Positions 56,161 to 64,000 of a stretch of 64,000 bases of DNA are shown here, one piece after another (the first letter of the stretch is position 1; each line of letters opens with the position of its first letter). A program made the position numbers and the translations under genes. The stretch is from Cricetomys ansorgei (Eukaryota > Chordata > Mammalia > Rodentia > Nesomyidae): the NCBI GenBank assembly GCA_026225945.1, contig JAMJFZ010004067.1:1-64000 (forward strand), read 5' to 3'. The notes under the pieces are model-generated. The model had not been told where the DNA came from and made no database searches. It worked only from the letters and a program-made list of their open reading frames with translations.

Positions 56161-56670
56161 GTCAGGATTTGATAAAGGAATAGAACTGGCAGAATGGATA
56201 GATATTTAGGACTTATTAGAGTGATTTACAAGTTGTAGTCTGTACAATTTGTCCAACAATGGCTGACACATGATGGAAAGGCTAAAATCTAGTAGTTGTT
56301 CAGCTCATGAAACTGGATATCTCATCAGTCCCAGTTAGGTGCTGGGGTCCTGGGGAATTCTTAGGCACTTCTGTTGGAATCCCTAAGAACTAAGCTCTAA
56401 TACCAGTGACTAACATGATCAAATCAACTAAACCCCAAGCAGCTGGGGATGCCTGTAGAGCTTTTCTTGATTGGATCATTTGAGGGGGGAATACCCACCC
56501 TAAATCACTGTACCACACCTTCTTGTACATCACACATAAAAGAACATGGAAGGATGATTTTGCTTTTTGCCTGCTTGTTCTCACCCTCATTGGTGGGTTC
56601 ATCTATCTTGTTACTGAGGCATTCCTTCGTTGGTATTATAACCTAGTTTTTAGAACCCTGACTAACATAC
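56161..56670. mobile_element. MaLR-like LTR sequence in inverted arrangement
   Basis: The left part (56161 to about 56460) is antisense: tttaggacttattagagtga, tccaacaatggctgacacat, atctagtagttgttcagctc, ttggaatccctaagaacta and gctctaataccagtgactaa. The right part (about 56560-56670) is sense: ttttgcctgcttgttctcac, gaggcattccttcgttggta and ttagaaccctgactaaca. Both outer edges therefore carry the same LTR 3' end, in opposite orientations. An inverted duplication or a two-element junction would explain it. Confidence 0.5.
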
Positions 56671-56679
56671 TGTTTTACT

Positions 56680-57810
56680 TTACATATCTAGAATAAATGG
56701 CAGGAGCCATGAAGTCAGCATTGGAGCTTCAGGAGTACATCTCACTGGTTAACAGAACTACAGATGAGTCTACTCAAATTTGGCAAAACCATGGGAGATT
56801 GCCTGCTGAGTGTCCCTGCTACTGCTAGGCTTTCACTATCATGATCACCACATCTCATGGTGTGAAAGTACTATGGGGGCCTCTAACTCCTCATTGGGCA
56901 CTGTCACCCCTCACTGGTAATGCAAATATAGTAGATTGATTCCCACCCCCCCAAGCAATACCACTCAGATTTAATTGAAACTTCTGAGAGAAACTAGGAA
57001 ACATACATAGTCAAAAATATTAGATCGTGGTATTTTGTCAACTGCTATGGAGCAAGTAACCTAGGACCACCATAAAAGAATGAAAACACATTTATTAGTA
57101 GCTAAAAACTTACTAAGATCAGGAAGCAAAAGCAAAGGAAGCTTTGTTTTTGAGTTTCACCTATGAGAGACAGATCTATGATTAAAAGACAACAAAAGAG
57201 TTTCAGTGCCCACTGTTAAGTTTGAATTTCCTTGACTACGATTAAATTTGATTTTCCTGGTTTTACAATTGTGGAATTGATGATAGGTTTCCTCGAGAAC
57301 ATAAAGATTGTAGAACAGACATATTTTCTACTTTATATGGTAAGGAAAAAGTAAAAGTTCTCTTACTTGTGATTCTGTGATTAACCTTAATAAAAAAATA
57401 ATATGATTGTACTAAACAAAATAATAAAATGATTGTTTGTTTCAGCCTGACCAAAAACAAAACAAAACAAAGCAAAGCATTAGACTGTGTTAATCTGTAA
57501 TAGAAAATAAATTGCTTTTTTATACAATGTAACTGTGGGAACAGAAGACACAAGAGATGTTAAGTCATGTGTGGGTATTTTCATGATAACCTGCTTAAAA
57601 GCTTTGTTCAAAGTTATATAAGGTATACGGGAAAAATATATTAGAGAGATGAGAAGCCGAGAAGTTTGGTCCCATCCATAGGAGGTATAGTATTTCCATT
57701 ATCCACCAGCTCTGCCTCACCCTCTCCAGATTCCTGAACTCCTCTTGGGGCTGGCCCCTGGTAAATAAATATTAGACATCTATTCAAATGATAAGCTAAT
57801 GTATATGCAA
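56680..57810. other. Gene-free stretch
   Basis: No gene is seen. There is a short (CAAAA)n patch at about 57447-57478. A 96-codon minus frame at 57263-57553 encodes a hydrophobic peptide typical of AT-rich chance frames. Confidence 0.4.
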
Positions 57811-57816
57811 ATATAT

Positions 57817-57888
<72 letters not shown>
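57811..57888. repeat. Compound (TA)n-(CA)n microsatellite
   Basis: A short TA/CA mix is followed by a TA run to about 57856 and a CA run to about 57888. This is the same architecture as the array at 1986-2128. Confidence 0.95.
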
Positions 57889-57889
<1 letters not shown>

Positions 57890-59437
57890 ATCTATTGTAT
57901 AATCTCATTTTGAGTAAAATAATAAATACATGTTTGGATAATGGCATATTTATATGTAATATGTAATAATACATATATTCAATTATATTATTAACTAGAT
58001 AAATAATATTAATAATTATTATAATTTGTTAATTATATGTAAACAATTATTTTTTAACTCGGACTCTCTACCAACCAAGTTTATATCTTGGTTTAATATA
58101 GGTCAGTTTCAGTTTGGTTTAATGACTTCCCTTATCTTCCAGACCTCAGTTTCCCTGGGTCATCCACGTCCTGCCTTCTGTTGGCAGAAGCTTCCACTTG
58201 CCTGCAGAAGGGGAGATATAAAGAGGAACTGGAAACTGCTACTGATGTCTTGAATGTTATCCTCTCAGTCACCATGAGAAAGTGCTGTGGTGGGAAGCAC
58301 ATTTGGCTGCAAACAACTTAGGAGGACTACATTGTATAGATTTGTCAGTTCTGTCAGGGAATTGTTTTTCCCTTGATCTAACATCTTGTACATTAATTGC
58401 CTCTCCAAATCATGAAATCTGTGAACCTATGTTTAGCCTACTGATTTAAAGAAATCCTCAACATATCATTCTTAGACCTGGTGATACCTTAGCAACTGGG
58501 ATGTTGGAGGTCTCCCTCATATCTCTGTAAACCAGGTGGTATCTTTCTTATTTTTCCAACACAGGATGCTATTAGGTACAGACCCATGAGCCCAGATGCC
58601 CAGCTGCCACTTTGAACTGCACCCACAGAGAGCGTGTCTATCTCCTTTTCTTAGGTTTCTGCATGCTCCCTAGTGACCTCTTATAGGTCCTTCCTCTTTC
58701 CCTCTTTGGTACTCAGCACAGGAACCTGGGAAATGAAGAAGTGCTATCCTATTTTTCATCTCCTCTTCCTTCATCTAAAACCTTCTTCCTTTCTCTATTT
58801 GTCATCATAGACCATAGCTCTCAGTGCATGAGAACAGAAGTGGTAAATGGGCTCCTCTGATCTTTAACTCGGCAGACATGCTTGACTATAGCATCCTTTC
58901 CTTATTTAATGATAACCCATATCATTTCATGTTAACATATGATGATCATAAAACATAGATGCTATTCGTTACAAGTTATTAGGTACAGCTTTACTGTTGC
59001 ACATTTCATCTATTTGTATTTATATGTATAGAAATAAGCAAGCATTTATTAACAGTATTAATATAGATATAAATGCAAATAAAGTTAAAGAGACAATTGC
59101 AAATATATAGTCGTACAATGATGACAGAAGTTTGCCTGGAGATAATACATATATGAATATTAGTAGACGTTAAGGAGGTAAAGTATATATCACTTGTCCA
59201 ACATTTATTCCATTTGCTTTAAAATGTGATATTCCCTCCTTAAATTCACTGCTATCCAGGCAATCTGATTCACCTGAATAGCAATTTATGTTCCAACAAG
59301 GCCAAAAAGATTGTTCCATTGTGTAGGTTTGCCTCATTCATGAGTGCAGCTTAAACCTAGATTTGCAAAAGTCTTTCTGAGGTACAGGCTGAATCAAAAT
59401 TAGCACAGTTACATATGTCATTTTAAAAAATAGACTC
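57890..59437. other. AT-rich gene-free stretch
   Basis: Strongly AT-rich at both ends, more balanced at 58080-58860. No repeat family or gene is recognised. The 75-codon frame at 58026-58253 has no recognisable domain. Confidence 0.4.
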
Positions 59438-59590
59438 AGTTGAACATTGGTGACACATGCCTTTAATCCCAGCACTAGGAAGGCAGAGTCAGGCAGATCT
59501 CTTGTGAGTTTGAGGACACTCTGGTCTACAGAGTGAGTTCCAGGACAGCCATAGTTACAACAGAGAAATTCTGCCTCGAAAAAAACAACA
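59438..59590 (+). mobile_element. B1 SINE, sense, full length
   Basis: The order acattggtgacacatgcctt, taatcccagcactaggaag, gcagagtcaggcagatctct, gagtttgaggacactctgg, tctacagagtgagttccagg, acagccatagttacaacag and agaaattctgcctcgaaaa is a complete B1 with intact 7SL-like A and B box regions. Its A-rich tail flows straight into a 245-base purine array. Confidence 0.92.
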
Positions 59591-59616
59591 AAAGAAAGAA
59601 AGAAAGAAAGAAAGAA

Positions 59617-59715
<99 letters not shown>

Positions 59716-59835
59716 AGAAGGAAGGAAGGAAGGAAGGAAGGAAGGAAGGAAGGAAGGAAGGAAGGAAGGAAGGAAGGAAGGAAGGAAGGAAGGAAGGAAA
59801 GAAAGAAGGAAGGAAAGAAGAAAAAAAGGATAGAA
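59591..59835. repeat. Polypurine compound microsatellite (GAAA)n-(GA)n-(GAAA)n-(GGAA)n
   Basis: About 245 bases are almost purely A and G on the + strand. They consist of GAAA units, a GA run (about 59629-59675), GAAA units again, then about 20 GGAA units and a degenerate end. The array starts at the tail of the B1 and probably grew from it. The 105- to 192-codon frames over it on both strands are repeat translations. Confidence 0.97.
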
Positions 59836-60045
59836 AGACCCATAAGAGTAAAATCTTGCTGTATTCCTAAGTAGGAAGGCCACTGGACCCTGAGCAGGGT
59901 TACTGGGTCCTTTCATTCCTCACCATGCACTATAATCAAAAGCCTCTTCAAGTAAGTCAGCATAAATTGTACACCTTTCCAATGTAGAAGAATGCAAAAG
60001 TGGCAACTCTTCTTGTAAATGCTTACCAATTTAAAATGGTCCTAG

Positions 60046-60381
60046 GTATACTTTTCCTTTAAATTGATTGTGTTTGATCAGAGCAGTTCACTAATTATAA
60101 ATCTTACTTTTCCTAATGATGATGAAAAAATTGTGATTGGCTCTCCGTACCAGCCTGCAAATCCAAAGCCACAAATATTATTAGCAGTTATATTAGATGA
60201 ACAACAACAGGGAGAAAAGCCAATCATAAGTCAGCAACCTTCACATCCAGATGCTGATTTAGCACTTAAAACTTTCCTGTTACGTTTCAAGAATCATCAT
60301 ATTTTCTATCTGAATAATTTGATGTCTTGGCAAGAAATATACCAAGACTGCATCTCAGAATACCCAATGATGTTAGCTTAA
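60046..60381 (+). pseudogene. Unidentified coding-like open frame, about 111 codons
   Basis: The frame is open from after a stop at 60043-60045 to TAA at 60379-60381 and contains no early ATG. The first ATG is late, so it would be an exon or a truncated copy. Codon composition looks coding-like, with polar, proline- and glutamine-rich text (residues read PSHPDADLALKTFLLRF, later LMSWQEIYQD). I recognise no protein. An AT-rich, UTR-like stretch follows. I see no introns, poly-A tail or target duplication. It may be a decayed retrocopy or a chance frame. Confidence 0.25.
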
Positions 60382-60751
60382 TCCTTTACTGTTTCAAACC
60401 TTTAACCTCAAGTTTCCCAAAGGATCTTGCTTATAAGAAAACTAAATGGAAAGCAAGAAATAACTTAGGACTCTGACTTTCAGAGACTTTGAATTCACAA
60501 GTGCTTAGAAAACTTCAGTCTATAAACAACTGGTATCGGGAATAAATTACTGGGGCCAGGAAACCACCCAGGGACAAGTGTTCATACATTAGAAGACTCC
60601 AGTTACATGAAAAGTATAAGGCTACCCTCCTACAAACCCAGTCCATGCTGCTCTGACTTCACTGACAATGTATAAGTGGAAAACACTAACATAAAGTATC
60701 CACAAGATTATCTGTTCTTTTATAGATTAATCTAATTCCTTATATCTTTAA
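60382..60751. other. Gene-free stretch after the coding-like frame
   Basis: This contains an AATAAA at about 60541 and no recognisable repeat. It could be the 3' part of a retrocopy if the preceding frame is one. Confidence 0.3.
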
Positions 60752-61015
60752 GGAACATGATAGTTAATAATGATCATCAATTTGAAGGATCTAGAATCAG
60801 CTCAGAGACAAACCTCTGGGCATGTTTGTGAGGGAATTTCCCCATTGGATTGAGTTGAGACATACCCTAACTGTAGATGGCACTATGCCAAGGATTCTGG
60901 GCTGAATACAAAGAAGAAAGCAAGCAGAGCACAAGCATTCCTCACTCTCTGCTTTTTGACCCTATAATTTCTTTAATTGTTTTTGTTAGATATTTTGTCA
61001 CAGCATCTTATAGAG
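60752..61015 (+). mobile_element. Rodent MaLR-like LTR, sense, partly deleted
   Basis: The blocks tgatcatcaatttgaaggat, ctagaatcagctcagagac, aaacctctgggcatgtttgt, cccattggattgagttgaga, catcctctctgctttt-like text (ctcactctctgctttttga) and gatattttgtcacagcatct follow the same LTR order as 27278-27450 and 28600-28925. The region before the polyadenylation site is shortened. Confidence 0.55.
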
Positions 61016-61574
61016 TTTACTTCAGTTAATTTCCATTACTCAGGTAGCATGATAAACCTTGGCATGACAAATCCTGGCCAGGCTTCAGAACACATGGATA
61101 TATAGCATTCCAGATGCTTTGAGGGGTTTTCAAACAAGGAGGTATATATTTACAATATATTTGAAGTTTTGAAAGAGTTGGGGACAGGCTGGGAACCTAG
61201 AACTGACCCACAAACACTGCACAACTAAACCAGAGGATTGCTGATCTACACCATTGTAAGGTAAGCTGCAAGAGGCCACAGCAATACTGTGAACTCAACA
61301 AAATTCTGCTACAGCAATCACTTGGGAAATAAGAAAGTTGCTGCAGCTGAGGCCAGGGCTACCTTAGCTGCTACTGGGTATTGGATACTGGGACTTTGTT
61401 GGGGAAGCACATATCTTTGCAGCCTGTTTTCTAGAAAAACAAGACCATAGTTGCATGATGTCCCTGTTTAGTTTTATCTACTTACTTGTAAACAAGCCAT
61501 TTTCAATAGTAGGAGCCTGACTTGATTTCTAACCCTTAGCATCAAAGGAAACTGGGGAATATAGTAGGGTTTGT
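61016..61574. other. Gene-free stretch
   Basis: No element or gene is recognised. Confidence 0.35.
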
Positions 61575-61700
61575 TTTATTTCCTCTTCTTCTTCTTCTCC
61601 TTCTTCTTCTCCTCCTCCTTCTTCTTCTTTTTCCTCTTCTTCTCCTTCTTCTTCTTCTTCTTCTTCTTCTTCTTCTTCTTCTTCTTCTTTTTTTTTTTTT
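61575..61700. repeat. (CTT)n polypyrimidine microsatellite
   Basis: CTT/CCT trinucleotide units, ending in a run of about 17 perfect CTT units and a T run. On the minus strand it translates as glutamate repeats in a 103-codon frame, which is an artefact. Confidence 0.95.
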
Positions 61701-61794
61701 CTAATTAACCTCTGCAGGACAAGAAAGCTAATCAATGAGAGATAGAATGAAGAGGCTTGAAAGAGGAAAAAAAAAAAACTATATCCAGTATAGA

Positions 61795-61945
61795 CTGGAG
61801 TTGGTGTTACTATTTTGTGCATAAAGACAATGAGATTCAAACATACTCAGGGACTTACACAAGATCTGATAATGACTAAATTGAACAACCAGAAACAGAA
61901 CATAGAAGTTACAATGCCAATCCAGGATCTAACCCAATATAATAC
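61795..61945 (-). mobile_element. Decayed MIR, antisense
   Basis: The blocks aagacaatgagattcaaaca, tactcagggacttacacaag and atctgataatgactaaattg resemble the reversed MIR core ('cagatgaggaaactgag', 'taagtgacttgcccaaggtcacacagctagtaa'). Confidence 0.4.
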
Positions 61946-63097
61946 TCGAAAAGAAACAATTGATCACACCCCATAGGGGGAATTACTATGTCCTTGCATT
62001 TATTTGCTCATCCGTCAGATGTTATTATGTTTCAAAGAGAAGGTCAGTTCAGGAAAGTCTGTGCATGTATGTATCAATCCTTCTCAATGAATGTTAAGCA
62101 GTTGACAAGATTTAGGGAAAAATGGAATAAGCTTATAAATTCCAAGGTTTTGTCTTTCCTAGAATTCTACAGCCTTCAGGAAAAGCCAGCTGAAAAGGCA
62201 AAACGAATGGCCTTCCTTTTTATCCCAAATTCCTTCCCTACAAAATCATTTTTAAAGATTTATAAAATGTCAAAGAAAAAAAGAAAAACTTATTAACGTT
62301 ATCTGAATCAAATTAGGAATTGCTATCTGAGCCAAGCGTAATATATGAAAGTAATTTAAATAAATACCAATGCAATTATCTATTAGGCAGATACTGACCT
62401 GACAGATTTCACTATGGAAATACCTAATAGAATTTGGCTTTCTTATCAGCTTCTCTCTATATCTCTTTTTTTGGTAATTGGTTCTTCTTATTGAAAGAAA
62501 CAAAAAGAATTGTTTTGTATGTCTTCACATGTGGATCTTAATCAGCTATGGCATTTTAAGCTAATTTTGAGCATCATTAAACTATTCCAAAATTCACTAC
62601 CATCCTTATACAGACTGGTTTTCCTACCTCCTCCCCTATCTCCAAAGCAGCACTTGGTACTAATTTCTGAGGCTATTTCTTTAAGGGGAAGCATTTTGGA
62701 AGAAATCTGAGAACATTTATAATAAATTTTCCTTGACTTTCTTTTAAGCAAGAAAGAAAAATCCATTTAAGACAATGCTTTAAGGCAAAATGTTACCTGG
62801 CTTCAGATTCAGACTTTTCATTTACTAGGGAAGAAGTTAGCCTCTGGGAGATGCTGAATCAGTCCATACTGGGAAGGAAGATGAAGAATCCACTTTTGGT
62901 AAGTGGAGACAAGAGAAGGCTACCCTGTTTAGCTCCACCATTTTACCATTGGAGGAGGGTGTTTCCCAATGCTTCCCTAAAGAAATAAGGTGATAAAGAA
63001 GAATGAAGAACAGCAGAACTCAAACTTACTGAATCTCTCGAATCTCATATACATCAGACATGGCAAATACTTCATGCACGCAATCTCTCCAATCTTT
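61946..63097. other. Gene-free stretch with one exon-like interval
   Basis: Frames of 66-102 codons occur without recognisable domains. The interval 62829-62898 is bounded by a plausible acceptor (tttactag) and a consensus donor (GTAAGT), and one of its frames is open. No neighbouring exon was found. Confidence 0.35.
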
Positions 63098-63433
63098 AGA
63101 ACGTCAGGTTATGAAACACTAAACAGAAACAACATAAGGAAGAAAGAGTTTGTTTTGGCTCATGGTCTTTACAAGTTGCAGTCCATGATGATAACAAGAA
63201 TGTGGTCAGAGATTTCCTCACATGATGGTTGATGAGGAAACAAAAAGAGTGGCCAAAACTAGAGACCAGCAGAACCTTAAAAGGCCTACTGGTACTGGCC
63301 TACTTCTGTCAGGGGTTGGGAGAGACCTATCATCTCAAGGATCCACACCCTTCGAAATGGGATCACACACAAACTAGGGTACAAGCAATCAAAACATGAA
63401 CCTATGGGAGATGTTTATATTCAAGCCACAACA
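63098..63433 (-). mobile_element. MST/MaLR-like LTR, antisense
   Basis: The blocks aacaacataaggaagaaaga, gtttgttttggctcatggtc, ttacaagttgcagtccatga, ccaaaactagagaccagcag, gggagagacctatcatctca, aggatccacacccttcgaaa and atgaacctatgggagatgtt follow the reverse of a MaLR LTR ('ggtttatttggctcacagttctgcaggctg'). Boundaries are approximate. Confidence 0.5.
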
Positions 63434-64000
63434 ATTACTATAAACATTAGCAATTTCATAGCACAGAAAAGCAAGACTCATGGAAGATAAAGGAATGTTC
63501 AATAGCACACATCTATGTTAAAGAGAAGATGCAAGGCTGGACCACTGATTAACTAACATCCAAGTCTGCATGTCTTCTTCTCTCACAGCATAGAAATGAG
63601 AAACACATTAACTCCAGCACAGGCCATTTTCTAATTAAAGCAGCTACACCAATAGAATACTCTGAGGCAAGCAATGGAGATTGACACAACATCCAAAAAC
63701 CACCACTGTGGAAAAGTGCAACACCACAAAAGAACTTTGCAATCTCACTGGATGTCTATAGCAATTGATGTAAAGGTTATTCAAGTTCAGTAACCCTGCC
63801 TCTAGCAAAGTACTGCTAAATTTGTTCTACGTATGGGACATGGAAAGACAGGAAGGATACCTGTTTTCTCATTTGCAGAACTATCAGGAGTTCAAATGTT
63901 CATCCTCACAGAATTGAGAGATGCATCTAAAAGGAGAAACATACCTATGACTAAACAGATTATACTTGTAGTGACAGTCAATACCTCTCCACGCTTCTAT
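63434..64000. other. Gene-free stretch to the window end
   Basis: No gene, repeat family or strong signal is recognised in the last 570 bases. Confidence 0.4.

Noticed and set aside
59338..59916. 192-codon minus frame, and opposite 113-codon plus frame
   Set aside because: Both are translations of the GAAA/GA/GGAA microsatellite and the adjoining B1.
61529..61840. Poly-glutamate minus frame
   Set aside because: It is the translation of the CTT microsatellite.

Overview
The window looks like nuclear DNA of a muroid rodent (mouse, rat, hamster or vole type). It is AT-rich, has no CpG island and no recognisable multi-exon gene. It is dense in rodent-lineage SINEs (B1, B2/B3, B4, ID), rodent LINE-1, solo LTRs of the MaLR type, old mammal-wide repeats (MIR, L2, L1M, MER5A-like, Tigger-like) and many dinucleotide and purine/pyrimidine microsatellites. 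The species cannot be fixed from the sequence alone. Repeat names come from recognising consensus landmarks by eye, so boundaries are good to roughly 10-30 bases unless a target-site duplication fixes them.

Layout. 0-5 kb: an old LINE-1 ORF2 fragment split by an ID element, a B4, a LINE-1 3' tail and a long TA/CA tract. 5-12 kb: LINE-1 3' UTR pieces, terminal pieces of one LTR family, an inverted MIR pair, two L2 fragments, a B3 and an MLT1-type LTR. 13-20 kb: a dispersed rodent repeat I cannot name, an old LINE-1 ORF2/3' segment, and a roughly 900-base L2 that reaches the L2 3' terminus. 20-30 kb: B3, MIR, MLT1, a hAT element ending in GAACCACTG, and a MaLR-like internal region plus LTR. 31-33 kb: a LINE-1 with an inverted 5' part and a Tigger-like fragment. 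33-44 kb: the least repetitive part, mostly unassigned, including a relatively CpG-retaining stretch at about 40.1-42.3 kb. 44-50 kb: L2, B3, LTR, a 38-bp minisatellite, and the youngest-looking insertion, a 5'-truncated LINE-1 with a perfect 14-bp target-site duplication. 50-64 kb: several LTRs (two with near-perfect 5-bp duplications), B2/B3/B1 elements, and large polypurine and polypyrimidine arrays.

Genes. I find no gene that I can defend. Most open frames here are chance frames or translations of repeats. Three frames have coding-like composition but match nothing I recognise: about 60.05-60.38 kb (+), 26.56-27.03 kb (-), and a 47-codon frame at 38.64 kb (+). They are listed at low confidence as possible retrocopies or chance frames.

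I did not find a convincing undescribed biological system. The most useful observations are structural: the LINE-1 with intact duplication, the 5'-inverted LINE-1, the inverted LTR arrangement at 56.2-56.7 kb, the 38-bp minisatellite, the B1-seeded polypurine array, and the coding-like frame at 60 kb.
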